Assembly (NCBI GenBank): GCA_900755685.1 | Contig: CAAEHI010000014.1 | Location: forward strand, 1 to 45,098 | Length of the DNA stretch: 45,098 nucleotides | Origin: an uncultured Collinsella sp. | GTDB lineage: Bacteria > Actinomycetota > Coriobacteriia > Coriobacteriales > Coriobacteriaceae | Reading direction: 5' to 3' | Program-made: the position numbers and the translations under genes | Notes under the pieces: model-generated | The model's input: only the letters and a program-made list of their open reading frames with translations | What the model was told of the DNA's origin: nothing | The model's database searches: none | Shown: positions 15,750 through 24,030 of the stretch, piece after piece | Layout: every line of letters starts with the position of its first letter | Numbering within the stretch: the stretch's first letter is position 1

Positions 15750-15880
15750 GAAGGCCGTACGGGCTAACCCCTGAAAACGTCCTCGACCAATGAAGCGCCC
15801 CCGTTCTGCTCCTTCGGAGCTACGAACGGGGGCGCTTCTGGTCTGCGGAGTGTTTTCAGGGGTTAGCCCGTACGGCCTTC
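15750..15880. repeat. Composite hairpin element C
   Basis: Outer arms form a perfect 29-bp inverted repeat (15750-15778 and 15852-15880). Inside is a perfect 15-bp stem GAAGCGCCCCCGTTC / GAACGGGGGCGCTTC (15792-15806, 15824-15838), topped by a third stem GCTCC-TTC-GGAGC (15808-15820). It lies between convergent pta and ackA, 15 bases after the pta stop. On the minus strand the internal loop reads ACTCCGCAGACCA ... TGGTCGAGGAC, vaguely like the A/B loops (shared CCGCA and GGAC). There is no T-run at the outer stem. Confidence 0.9.
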
Positions 15881-16028
15881 TACTGCCACATAGCATTCAG
15901 GGTATCTGGGGTGGGCGGCGGCTTGGCTACGAGCTGGGGCTGAAGATCTGAATGATTGGATGCCGTTGCCGGGAGCGCAGGCATTGCTGGTGATGACCGC
16001 TTTGGGACTGGAATTACTGCCTGCTAGC
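15881..16028. other. Intergenic spacer with no recognised feature
   Basis: The stretch between element C and the ackA terminator contains no ORF with a ribosome site or family resemblance, and no repeat that I can see. Confidence 0.5.
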
Positions 16029-16064
16029 AAAAAGGCCTCCGGAGCTGTTGCTCTGGAGGCCTTT
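16029..16064 (-). terminator. Intrinsic terminator of the first acetate kinase
   Basis: AAAGGCCTCC (16031-16040) and GGAGGCCTTT (16055-16064) pair. On the minus strand the stem is followed by TTTTTGC. It lies 23 bases after the ackA stop. Confidence 0.85.
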
Positions 16065-16086
16065 CGTTTACTTGCAAATGCGCGCG

Positions 16087-17265
16087 TTAGTTGTTCTTGG
16101 TCAGACGCTCGACGTCGTGGGCGATCATGTATTCCTCGTCGGTGGGGATGACCATGACCGTGACGGAAGAGCCGGCGGCGCTGATGACCTGCGGACCGTT
16201 GCCCACGGCCTCGCGGTTCTTGTTGTTGTCGATGCGCACGCCCAGCCACTCAAAGCAGTCGCAGAAGGCCTTGCGAATCGACCAGTCGTTCTCGCCGATG
16301 CCGGCGGTAAAGGTGATGGTATCCACGCCCGCCATGGAGGCGATCATGGAACCGGCCTGCTGCATGGCCTTGTAGGCGAACATATCGAAGGCGAGCAGGC
16401 AGCGCTCGTCACCCTCGGAGGCGCGCGTACGGATGTCTCGGGCATCGTTGGAGATGCCCGAGATGGCAAGCAGACCGGACTGCTTGTTCATCATGTCGTC
16501 GACTTCCTGATAACTGTAGCCGCCCTCGCGCTGAAGATAGCACACGGTGGCCGGGTCGATGGAACCGCAACGGGTACCCATCATCAGACCGTCAAGCGGC
16601 GTAAGCCCCATCGTGGTATCGCGGCAAACGCCGTCCTCAATGGCGGCAAGCGAAGCACCGTTGCCCAGATGGCACGAAAGCAGACGGTGGCAGCGCGCAC
16701 CCAGGATCTCCTTGGCCATCATCCACTCGTAACGGTGGCTCGTACCGTGCGCGCCGTACTTGCGCACGTGGTACTTGTCGCACACGTCCTTGGGCAGAGC
16801 GTAGGTGTAGGCAACCTCGGGCATGGTCATGTGGAACGAGGTGTCGAAGACGGCCACGTTGGGCAGCTCCGGATACTTCTCGCGGCAATATTCGATTGCC
16901 GCGGCCTCGCCGTAATTGTGCAGCGGGGCGAGCGGGGCCACCTCAAGGATCTTAGCCATGACCTCATCGTCGACGACCGCGGAATCATCGAAGTGCCAAC
17001 CGCCCTGAACGATGCGATGCCCAATGCCATCGATCGTAAAGTCGGTCTTCTCGAGCTCCTCGAGCACGCGAGCGATAGCAGAGCGATGATCGGGGAAGGG
17101 AACCTCCTCGGTCTGCTTGGTGCCACCGTTCTCGGAGTGACCAAAGATGCCCATCTCCGATCCGATACGCTCGCAGTTGCCCTTGGCGAAAACCTCGCGG
17201 GTATCGGTATCCAAAAGCTGATATTTAAGGCTCGAGCTGCCGGCGTTGACAACAAGTACGTTCAT
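16087..17265 (-). CDS. ackA: Acetate kinase, canonical copy
   Basis: Transfers phosphate between acetyl phosphate and ADP to make acetate and ATP. All signature blocks are present: VLVVNAGSSSLKYQL at the start, GHRIVQGGW, FDTSFHMTMPE, KYGAHGTSHRY, LSCHLGNGASLAAIEDG, MGTRCGSIDPATVCYL, FTAGIGEN and the C-terminal VIPTDEEYMIA. The invariant His177 and Asn202 positions (HGTSH and HLGNG) are kept, unlike in the neighbouring copy. It has 392 residues and its ATG at 17265 has AAGGAG just upstream. It is downstream of, and on the same strand as, the second kinase, separated by a terminator and a spacer with its own AT-rich promoter-like region. Confidence 0.96.
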   Translation of the reverse strand: MNVLVVNAGSSSLKYQLLDTDTREVFAKGNCERIGSEMGIFGHSENGGTKQTEEVPFPDHRSAIARVLEELEKTDFTIDGIGHRIVQGGWHFDDSAVVDDEVMAKILEVAPLAPLHNYGEAAAIEYCREKYPELPNVAVFDTSFHMTMPEVAYTYALPKDVCDKYHVRKYGAHGTSHRYEWMMAKEILGARCHRLLSCHLGNGASLAAIEDGVCRDTTMGLTPLDGLMMGTRCGSIDPATVCYLQREGGYSYQEVDDMMNKQSGLLAISGISNDARDIRTRASEGDERCLLAFDMFAYKAMQQAGSMIASMAGVDTITFTAGIGENDWSIRKAFCDCFEWLGVRIDNNKNREAVGNGPQVISAAGSSVTVMVIPTDEEYMIAHDVERLTKNN

Positions 17266-17377
17266 GAGACTCCTTCGTGATTACAGTACGGTCGGCAAAC
17301 CTATAAGGCGGCCGTACCTTTAATAAGAAGTTATCAGAATTCAATAAATATCTATTAAGCTCTTCGCCCAAAGAGCA

Positions 17378-17424
17378 TAAAAGAGGGCTGAACGGCGCAA
17401 GGCCATCCAGTCCCCTCCCCTCTT
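17378..17424 (-). terminator. Probable terminator between the two acetate kinases
   Basis: On the minus strand AAGAGGG (17424-17418) pairs with CCCTCTT (17387-17381), with inner partial pairing of CTGG/TCAG, followed by TTATG. It ends the transcript of the second kinase, so the two copies may be expressed separately. Confidence 0.6.
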
Positions 17425-17428
17425 GCAA

Positions 17429-18607
17429 TTACTTGCCGTTGACGATGCGCTCGACGTCGGAAGCGATCATGAACTCCTCGTCCGTGGGGATGACAAAGAT
17501 CTTGACCTTGGAATCCTTGGCAGACAGGCACCAAGCGCCGTCGCCACGCAGGGCGTTACGGGCATGGTCCATCTTGACGCCCATAAAGGCCAGACGGTCG
17601 GCAACGCCGGCGCGAACGGCCGGAGCGTGCTCACCGATGCCGGCGGTGAAGACCAGCGTGTCCATGCCGCACATGGAAGTGGCCATCTCGGCAGCCTTGG
17701 CGGCAATCTTGTAGACGAACATGTCGAAGGCGAGCTGAGCCTCGGGGTCGCCAGCGGCGGCGAGCTCCTCGACGTTGCGGCAGTCGTTGGTCTTGCCACC
17801 GGTCACAGCCAAAAGACCGGACTTCTTGTTCATCATCTCGTCGACCTCGTCGAAGGTGTAGCCACCCTCGCGCTGCAGGTAGCACACGGTAGCCGGGTCA
17901 ATGGAGCCGCAGCGGGTGCCCATCATGACGCCGTCGAGCGGCGTCAAGCCCATGGTGGTATCCATGCACTTGCCGTCCTCGATGGCGCACAGGGAAGCGC
18001 CGGAGCCGATATGGCATACGACGACCTTGCGGGCCTCGCCGTTGGTCATCTCTGCGACCTTCTTGGAGATGTAACGGTAGCTGGTGCCGTGGGCGCCGTA
18101 CTTACGGATGTGCAGTTTGTCGCAGACGTCCTTGGGCAGGGCGTAAGTCTTGGCGACCTCGGGCATGTTGAAGTGGAAAGCGGTGTCGTAGACCGTGACG
18201 TTGGGCAGATCGGGATACTGCTCGAGGCAGTACTCGATAACGTTGGCCTCGGGGTTGTTGTGCAGCGGGGCGAGCGGAGCGACCTCGCGGATCTTGGCGA
18301 GGACGTCCTCGTCGACGAGGGAGGAATCGCCGAAGTACCAACCGCCCTGAACGATACGGTGGCCAATGCCCTCGATCTTGACGCCGTTGGCCTCGAGGTC
18401 CTTCAGAACGACCTCGATGGCGACCTTGTGGTCGGGGAACTCGATGTTCTCGGTCACCTTCTTGGAACCGTTGGCAGCGTGGGTGAAGGTACCGCCGGTA
18501 AAGCAGACGCGCTCGCAGGAGCCCTTTGCGGACACCTTGTGGGACTTGGTATCGATGACCTGATACTTAAGCGTCGAAGATCCTGCGTTGACGACCAGAA
18601 CGTTCAT
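17429..18607 (-). CDS. Acetate kinase paralogue with altered active-site motifs
   Basis: The same length (392 residues) and clear homology to the neighbouring ackA: VLVVNAGSSTLKYQV, GHRIVQGGW, YDTAFHFNMPE, MGTRCGSIDPATVCYL, FTAGIGEH, VIPTDEEFMIA. Two otherwise conserved motifs differ: HGTSHRY is HGTSYRY (residue 177 His to Tyr) and HLGNG is HIGSG (residue 202 Asn to Ser). The Asn belongs to the phosphate-binding loop of the ASKHA fold in known acetate kinases. This suggests altered acyl substrate, phosphoryl donor or kinetics, but not loss of function, since all other catalytic residues (Arg84, Asp141, Arg in GTRCG, Glu in TDEE) remain. Start ATG 18607. Confidence 0.92.
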   Translation of the reverse strand: MNVLVVNAGSSTLKYQVIDTKSHKVSAKGSCERVCFTGGTFTHAANGSKKVTENIEFPDHKVAIEVVLKDLEANGVKIEGIGHRIVQGGWYFGDSSLVDEDVLAKIREVAPLAPLHNNPEANVIEYCLEQYPDLPNVTVYDTAFHFNMPEVAKTYALPKDVCDKLHIRKYGAHGTSYRYISKKVAEMTNGEARKVVVCHIGSGASLCAIEDGKCMDTTMGLTPLDGVMMGTRCGSIDPATVCYLQREGGYTFDEVDEMMNKKSGLLAVTGGKTNDCRNVEELAAAGDPEAQLAFDMFVYKIAAKAAEMATSMCGMDTLVFTAGIGEHAPAVRAGVADRLAFMGVKMDHARNALRGDGAWCLSAKDSKVKIFVIPTDEEFMIASDVERIVNGK

Positions 18608-18660
18608 GTGTCTCCCTACTAACAGGCGGTGTGGCGCCGCCAGGTTACATACGTTTCAAT

Positions 18661-18694
18661 AATAAACCCAAACGCCCTCGCGCTCGGGTTTATT
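18661..18694 (-). terminator. Probable terminator after the MFS gene
   Basis: AATAAACCC and GGGTTTATT (18661-18669, 18686-18694) pair perfectly. On the minus strand the stem is followed by ATTATTG. It lies 34 bases after the MFS stop and 54 before the kinase start. Confidence 0.6.
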
Positions 18695-18727
18695 GCGTTG
18701 ATATATAAGTTATCGGTGCCTAAATAC

Positions 18728-19888
18728 TCATGGCCTTTGGCTTGTAAGACGAAAGAGCGCGGGGATATACACCAGAGAAGAAATCCCGAGCGCAACAAGC
18801 AATATGACTCGAATGTCCGCGATGCTGCTCAACGCAGCATTGAACAGATAGAAAAGGATGGCACCCACCGCCACCATCTGGCTTTGAACCGAAATCAGTG
18901 AACAGCGCATCGAAGAATCGGCAGCATTTTGAAAAATCGAGTATTTGATTGGGGCAAACAACGAGTACGCAACCGTCTGCAGCACATAGAACACGGGCAT
19001 CAAATTAGCCGGAGTAAGGGGAATCAAAAACAAAGCTGTCAATACTAAGCGAATGATGCCGCAAATACGCGCAAAACGGCCCTTGTCGACACGAGCAATC
19101 ACACTGGGCACAATAAATCCTATGGAGGCGGAGGCAAGGAGCTGGACCGCAATGGTCGCGCCCGAAGCGACAGCATTCATTCCGCGGCCTGCAAGCAACA
19201 GTGAGAAGAAGTCTTCCAGGGCGACAAAAGCAAATGCCTGAGAACAGTCCATGATGAACGCTGACCGAAGAATGCCATTACCCGCAATAGCAGCACCGAT
19301 CATCTTCGGGCTCATTCCATGCCCAGGTGTCACCGCAGCGCCCTCTCTTCTCGCCTCAGGAATACAGACAACGACAACCAATGTCAGCACCATTGTGATG
19401 ATATCGACCGAAAGCCCAATGAGATACGCGCCAACGGACGAAATGAAACCGCCCACGCAAGCGGAGATGGCATAAGAGGCATAGAAAACAAATCGCTCAA
19501 CGACATTAAGTCTTACGAGCTGGTCCTGAGAGACGCTGTCAATGTAAATCGCTTCTATGGATCCGCTCACACATGCAACGGCAAAACCTTTGAGAGCAAA
19601 CGCGCCGATTAAAAGCAGAGGAGAACGGACGAGAAGCAGGGCGACATAGTATCCAAGCATCCCCACGACGCCAACGAGACCACTTGTCTTTCGTCCAAAC
19701 CTATCAGCAATATAGCCAGTGGGAACTTCAAGGATGAACTTGCTCACTTGATATGCAATCATCATGCTAGAAATCGCCACCATCGAGAATCCGACGAATT
19801 CAAGGTAAACCGTCAGAAAATACAAAATGGTGCTGAAGTTCGACAGAAAAACAAACGTCATATAAAGCAAAACCGTACGGTTTTTCAT
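18728..19888 (-). CDS. Major facilitator superfamily transporter
   Basis: A 386-residue protein with about twelve hydrophobic segments. The motif GYIADRFGRKTSGLVG between helices 2 and 3 is the MFS loop signature, and KFILEVPTGYIADRFG resembles multidrug/metabolite efflux MFS proteins. Start ATG 19888 (MKNRTVLLYMT) has GGAGGGCGGAG upstream; the longer frame to 19912 is less likely. The substrate cannot be told. It sits downstream of a LysR regulator on the same strand with a 120-base gap, a common arrangement for a regulated exporter. Base composition is visibly more AT-rich than the flanking genes, hinting at acquisition. Confidence 0.88.
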   Translation of the reverse strand: MKNRTVLLYMTFVFLSNFSTILYFLTVYLEFVGFSMVAISSMMIAYQVSKFILEVPTGYIADRFGRKTSGLVGVVGMLGYYVALLLVRSPLLLIGAFALKGFAVACVSGSIEAIYIDSVSQDQLVRLNVVERFVFYASYAISACVGGFISSVGAYLIGLSVDIITMVLTLVVVVCIPEARREGAAVTPGHGMSPKMIGAAIAGNGILRSAFIMDCSQAFAFVALEDFFSLLLAGRGMNAVASGATIAVQLLASASIGFIVPSVIARVDKGRFARICGIIRLVLTALFLIPLTPANLMPVFYVLQTVAYSLFAPIKYSIFQNAADSSMRCSLISVQSQMVAVGAILFYLFNAALSSIADIRVILLVALGISSLVYIPALFRLTSQRP

Positions 19889-19970
19889 GCTCCGCCCTCC
19901 AAGAGTCAACAATCTAAATCGGAATCTTGGAAAAGCATGAGGGCAAAGCCGTCAGTCATGTGTTACAAGG

Positions 19971-20009
19971 CGTCAACATTCACTTGACGACACGAGGCCA
20001 AATGGCCTC
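19971..20009 (-). other. Two short hairpins at the end of the LysR gene
   Basis: CGTCAA-CATTCAC-TTGACG (about 19971-19989) and GAGGCC-AAAT-GGCCTC (19994-20009, overlapping the LysR stop). Neither has a T-run. They could weaken read-through into the MFS gene. Confidence 0.4.
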
Positions 20010-20898
20010 ACGAAGCAAGATGACGCAATAGGTGAAGAAATACCGTCTGGTGTCGATCGGTCCAGGCATTTTGTCGATAGCAAAAGTAGATGGGCAAGGC
20101 TACGTCATGCGAACCTTCAATAGAGTACTCGCTCACTTCCGACCCATCTGATGCGAGAGAAGAGCCAGAAAAACCCAATATCAATCCCCCGGCTTGAAGA
20201 AACTCAGCCTGCGCTCTGTTTCCGTATTCGACGTCGCGGAAGCGGAAATTAACCAGCTGAGCTTCGGGGCATTGATTGATCGCATTGAGACAGGGCGACA
20301 AATTAATGGGAACAGCTAACCTGCCGCCCAGTAACTCACGAACGGTCATAGCACCCACAGATTGATGACCCGCTGGGCACGAAAGAACCTTGAGCTCCTT
20401 TTCACCCAAGTATTTCGAAGAAAGGACACTGTCCCTTGGTTCCTCAAATGAGATGGCCGCATCCGAAATGCCAAGCACAAGTGATTCAAAGCATGTAGCC
20501 GTTGGCTGATGCCACACATCAAGGTGAATCTGAGGGTGCGAGCTTTCAAACGAGTCGTACCAGTTTTCGGAAAAAAGACGCCCCCGCCCGTGAAGACAGG
20601 GGACGTAAAGACGAAAGTGGCCGTCGGGCGAAACGCCACCGTTCCCCGATTGGGTGTACTTTTTGAGATCGTCGACTTGTGCCAGGATCACGCGTGCACG
20701 ACGCGCAAATTCTCTGCCCGCCGGAGACAAAACAGCCTCCCCCGCCGATCGATTGAGCAAAACGATCTGATACTCAGACTCCAGTTTCTTAATTGCCGAC
20801 GAGACAGCCTGTGGGCTCACGTGAACGGCGCGAGCCGCTTTGCGCACGCCGCCATAGTTCGCTACCGCTTGAAGGTATTCGAGTTGAGAAAGCTGCAT
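20008..20898 (-). CDS. LysR-type transcriptional regulator
   Basis: A 296-residue DNA-binding regulator. The first 60 residues form the winged helix-turn-helix (QLEYLQAVANYGGVRKAARAVHVSPQAVSSAIKKLE), followed by the linker helix. The C-terminal two-lobe effector domain is recognisable but divergent, with about seven Cys residues that may or may not be functional. ATG 20898 follows GGAGTAA. It precedes the MFS gene on the same strand and probably controls it; LysR proteins more often sit divergent to their targets, so this is inference. Confidence 0.92.
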   Translation of the reverse strand: MQLSQLEYLQAVANYGGVRKAARAVHVSPQAVSSAIKKLESEYQIVLLNRSAGEAVLSPAGREFARRARVILAQVDDLKKYTQSGNGGVSPDGHFRLYVPCLHGRGRLFSENWYDSFESSHPQIHLDVWHQPTATCFESLVLGISDAAISFEEPRDSVLSSKYLGEKELKVLSCPAGHQSVGAMTVRELLGGRLAVPINLSPCLNAINQCPEAQLVNFRFRDVEYGNRAQAEFLQAGGLILGFSGSSLASDGSEVSEYSIEGSHDVALPIYFCYRQNAWTDRHQTVFLHLLRHLAS

Positions 20899-20939
20899 AG
20901 ATTACTCCAAAGGCAGCCAAGTCGACGGCCTACGCGCCC

Positions 20940-21275
20940 TCAGATGAGGTTCTCACCCAAGTTCTTGCCGCCGAGGACGTGCATATGGAAATGCATGACG
21001 GTCTGACCGGCGTTGACGCCCTTGTTGGAGATGACGCGGAAACCGTCCTCCAGGCCCTTGGCCTTAGCGACCTCCTGGATGGCGTGAGCCATGGCGCCCA
21101 TGGTCTCGGCCGGCACGTTATCGGCGATATCGCTGTAGTGCTTCTTGGGGATCACGAGCGTGTGGACCGGCGCCTGGGGGTTGAGGTCGTCGAAGGCGAT
21201 GACCTGGTCGTCCTCATAGACAACGGTCGAAGGGATCTCGTGGTTGGCAATTTTGCAGAAGATGCAATCACACAT
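20940..21275 (-). CDS. HIT-family nucleotide-binding hydrolase
   Basis: A 111-residue histidine-triad protein (Hint branch) that hydrolyses nucleoside phosphoramidates or related adenylyl compounds. The amino end CDCIFCKIANHEIPSTVVYED carries the zinc-type CxxC motif of the branch, and the triad is GQTVMHFHMHVLGG near the C-terminus. It is last in a minus-strand group xseA-xseB-HIT, 49 bases after xseB. Confidence 0.95.
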   Translation of the reverse strand: MCDCIFCKIANHEIPSTVVYEDDQVIAFDDLNPQAPVHTLVIPKKHYSDIADNVPAETMGAMAHAIQEVAKAKGLEDGFRVISNKGVNAGQTVMHFHMHVLGGKNLGENLI

Positions 21276-21324
21276 GGTTGGTTCCTTTCTTACAGACCAA
21301 GGTAATTATATTTGGTCGAGATGG

Positions 21325-21591
21325 TTAGAACGAAAGGCTGTCGTCGGTGTTGGCGGCTTCGCCGTCGGCGAGCACGTCGTTGCCGTCGACGTCCTTCAGG
21401 AGCACCGAGACCTTCTGCTCGGCATCGGACAGGCGGGTACGCAGGCTCTTGAGGAGCTCGACGCCGCGGGTATAGCTCTCAAGCGACTCCTCGAGCTCCA
21501 TATCGCCCGATTCCAAGCTGCGTATGATGAGCTCCAACTCCTGCGAAGCCTGCTTGTACGTAAGCTGCTCGACCGGGGTCTTTTCTGCCAT
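21325..21591 (-). CDS. xseB: Exodeoxyribonuclease VII small subunit
   Basis: An 88-residue coiled subunit that binds the XseA tails to form exonuclease VII, which degrades single-stranded DNA to oligonucleotides. The core QLTYKQASQELELIIRSLES and LEESLESYTRGVELLKSLRTRLSDAEQKV is the conserved family sequence, here with an acidic extension after it. It follows xseA by 42 bases on the same strand. Confidence 0.95.
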   Translation of the reverse strand: MAEKTPVEQLTYKQASQELELIIRSLESGDMELEESLESYTRGVELLKSLRTRLSDAEQKVSVLLKDVDGNDVLADGEAANTDDSLSF

Positions 21592-21633
21592 ATCTGTTTC
21601 CTTTCCTAAAGGTTTATCGCTGTGAAACGCGGC

Positions 21634-23085
21634 CTACTCGACCGTATTGACCGTTGCCGCCACGTTGCCGTCTGCCATGCGTACACGAATGGCATCGCCG
21701 GGCTTAAAGGTCTTGGCGCTCGTGGCCACCCCATCATCGCTGTACGCGATGGAATAACCACGGGCAAGCACCTTGAGCGGCGACAGGGCATCGAGCGAGG
21801 CTGCCGCACGGCCCAGGTCGGATGCTGGCTTGTTGAGCATCGTGCGCCCCTGATGCTCCAGGCGAGAGCTCGCGAGCGTGAGCGCATGGCGTTTGCCATC
21901 GAGCCCCGAGGTGCTTGCAACCAGGCGCTCGGGCAGGCGCTCAAAGTTGGAGCGGAATGTCCCGACCGAGCGTACTATGGCGCCCGACAGGCGATCGGCA
22001 GTCAGCGCAAGCTCTGACTCGCGACGCTCAACCATAAACGTTGGGTCGTTGAGGCACGGGCGGCACGCAGCCGCATCGAGCGCATCGCCCAAGCGAGCCG
22101 TATAGGTATTCCAGGCACGGCGACCGCGCTGATCGAGCATCTCCAGGTCGACCTGGGCCGACCCAATCATCGATGCCATCGCGGCACCCAGACGCTGATA
22201 GCGCGCCTCGAGCACATCGGCCAACTCCGTCATAGCCGGCGCCACCGATTCGGCCGCCGCCGTAGGCGTAGAGGCGCGACGGTCGCTCACCATGTCGCAA
22301 ATCGAGGTATCGGGCTCATGGCCAATGCCGGTCACCACGGGCACGGGACAAGCCGCCACCGCGCGGGCAAGCTCCTCGTCATTAAAGGTCATGAGGTCCT
22401 CAAAGGAGCCGCCGCCGCGCACCAGCAAGATGCAGTCGGGCGCCGGCGTGACGGCGGCGGCACGGCGCAGGCCCTCGATAAGCTCGGCCGGCGCACCCTC
22501 GCCTTGAACCCTGGCGCCCACGCAAACGAGCTCGACGAGCGGGTTGCGACGACGCAATGTGCGCTTGACGTCGTCGATTACGGCACCCGAAAGCGAGGTA
22601 ACGACCGCCACGCGTGAGCAGAACACCGGAATGCGACGTTTGCGCGCTTCGTCCATCAGCCCCTCGCGGCGTAGCTTTTCGGCCAGTTGCGCCACTTGTT
22701 GACGCAGCAGGCCCTCCCCCGCCAGCGAGAACGAGCGAGCGACAAAGCTCATGCGGCCCGTGGCCTTATAGAGATTGAAGCTGCCCTTAAAGCTCACCTG
22801 CATGCCGTCGCGCAGATCGAACGTGCGCTTGAGATAGGCGCCCTTCCAGATGATGCAGTCGACGGCCGCCGAGTCGTCCTTGATTTGGAAGTAGCAGTGG
22901 CCGCTTCGGGCATTGGGACCACGGAAGCCCGTGACCTCGCCCAGGACGCTCAGCTGCGGAATGGCATCGAGCGCACCGGCAGCGATCTCTACCGCCTGAC
23001 TCACGCTGAGCTCCTTGCGCTCCTGCTCATCCGAACCGTCGAACTCGGCGGAAACGGCATTGCCGGTCAGATTCCAGCCTGCCAC
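21634..23085 (-). CDS. xseA: Exodeoxyribonuclease VII large subunit (GTG start)
   Basis: Catalytic subunit of exonuclease VII, involved in DNA repair and processing of multicopy ssDNA. It shows an N-terminal OB fold (LSVLGEVTGFRGPNARSGHCYFQIKDD), the catalytic domain with RVAVVTSLSGAVIDDVKRTL, ILLVRGGGSFEDLMTFNDEELARAV, TGIGHEPDTSICDMVSDRRASTPTAAAE, then a long helical region and C-terminal LKVLARGYSIAY. I prefer the GTG at 23085 (VAGWNLTG) because AAAGGAGG ends four bases before it; the in-frame ATGs at 23112 and 23103 lie on or before that site and would place it inside the gene. Confidence 0.95.
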   Translation of the reverse strand: MAGWNLTGNAVSAEFDGSDEQERKELSVSQAVEIAAGALDAIPQLSVLGEVTGFRGPNARSGHCYFQIKDDSAAVDCIIWKGAYLKRTFDLRDGMQVSFKGSFNLYKATGRMSFVARSFSLAGEGLLRQQVAQLAEKLRREGLMDEARKRRIPVFCSRVAVVTSLSGAVIDDVKRTLRRRNPLVELVCVGARVQGEGAPAELIEGLRRAAAVTPAPDCILLVRGGGSFEDLMTFNDEELARAVAACPVPVVTGIGHEPDTSICDMVSDRRASTPTAAAESVAPAMTELADVLEARYQRLGAAMASMIGSAQVDLEMLDQRGRRAWNTYTARLGDALDAAACRPCLNDPTFMVERRESELALTADRLSGAIVRSVGTFRSNFERLPERLVASTSGLDGKRHALTLASSRLEHQGRTMLNKPASDLGRAAASLDALSPLKVLARGYSIAYSDDGVATSAKTFKPGDAIRVRMADGNVAATVNTVE

Positions 23086-23154
23086 GCAGCCTCCTTTCGT
23101 CATCGTGCACATGGGCTCCGGCCCTGCGCAAATTCAAGTCCAACACATAGTACA

Positions 23155-23184
23155 GCGCCGCGGGGACACAAATCTCCGCGGCGC
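23155..23184 (-). terminator. GC-rich hairpin after the zinc protease gene
   Basis: Arms GCGCCGCGGGGA (23155-23166) and TCTCCGCGGCGC (23173-23184) pair with one wobble. It lies 17 bases after the protease stop on the minus strand. A T-run is lacking, so it may be a weak or Rho-assisted terminator. Confidence 0.55.
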
Positions 23185-23200
23185 CTGTCAAGCCAATTTG

Positions 23201-23905
23201 TTATCGGTTGGAGTTTCTGTTGTAGCGAGCCATAAGATAGAGCAGCTGAATGATCGAAGTGAGCGCTGCGGCAACATAGGTAAGCGCGGCTGCCGTCAGG
23301 ACCTTCTTGGCACCGTTGACCTGCTTGGAGCTCATACCCGACTGCTCGATATACGCCACGGCGCGGCGGCTGGCATCAATCTCGACCGGCAGCGTAACCA
23401 ACTGGAACAACACACTAAACGAGAAGAAGATCAGCGCGAGGGTCGTGAGTCCCGCGATGTTCATAAACAGACCCATGAGCAACACGATGGTCCAAGTGTT
23501 CTGGGTAAAGTTGACGACCGGCACGAGGGCTGTGCGTACCTTCATCATGGCATAACCACTTTGACGCTGGGCGGCATGGCCCGCCTCGTGGCAGGCGACG
23601 GCAACGCTTGCGACCGACCCGCCTGAACGGTTGGCATCCGACAGATACAGGTTGTTGTCCTGCGGGTTGTAATGATCGGTGAGCTCACCAGCGACGCCCT
23701 TGATACCCACGGCGTTGCAGCCGCTGGCGTCGAGCATGCGGCGAGCGACCGTGGCGCCCGTGTCGCCGTCCGAGCGAACCTTGGACCAGGTTTTATATGT
23801 CGAGTTGATATAGTTCTGTGCGGCAAGGCCAAGCACCGTGCAGACAAGAACAACCAGCAGGTACAGCGGGTCAATGCCAAAGCCGTATCCATAGTAATAG
23901 GGCAT
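23201..23905 (-). CDS. Membrane zinc metallopeptidase (YugP/Zn_peptidase_2 family)
   Basis: A 234-residue membrane protease. It has an N-terminal membrane segment (PLYLLVVLVCTVLGLAAQNYI) and the zinc motif VAVACHEAGHAAQ (HEAGH), with further hydrophobic segments after the active site. Start ATG 23905 (MPYYYGYGFG) has GGAGGA upstream; the longer frame to 23974 has no site. The Tyr/Gly-rich amino end is typical of the family. Substrates are unknown. It stands between RNase D and exonuclease VII on the same strand. Confidence 0.93.
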   Translation of the reverse strand: MPYYYGYGFGIDPLYLLVVLVCTVLGLAAQNYINSTYKTWSKVRSDGDTGATVARRMLDASGCNAVGIKGVAGELTDHYNPQDNNLYLSDANRSGGSVASVAVACHEAGHAAQRQSGYAMMKVRTALVPVVNFTQNTWTIVLLMGLFMNIAGLTTLALIFFSFSVLFQLVTLPVEIDASRRAVAYIEQSGMSSKQVNGAKKVLTAAALTYVAAALTSIIQLLYLMARYNRNSNR

Positions 23906-24030
23906 GCGAATTCCTCCGAATCGAGTTACACGTTGAAGGCATTCTACCCACTCGCCCAGCCAACGAGACGCCATCGATGTTTTGGCATTGCTGCTCTAGA
24001 ACGTTTGCAGCGTTTGGTAAAACCGCGTAA

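Noticed and set aside
15863..16249. 128-codon minus-strand frame in the pta-ackA gap
   Set aside because: No ribosome site or family; it overlaps element C, the ackA terminator and part of ackA.
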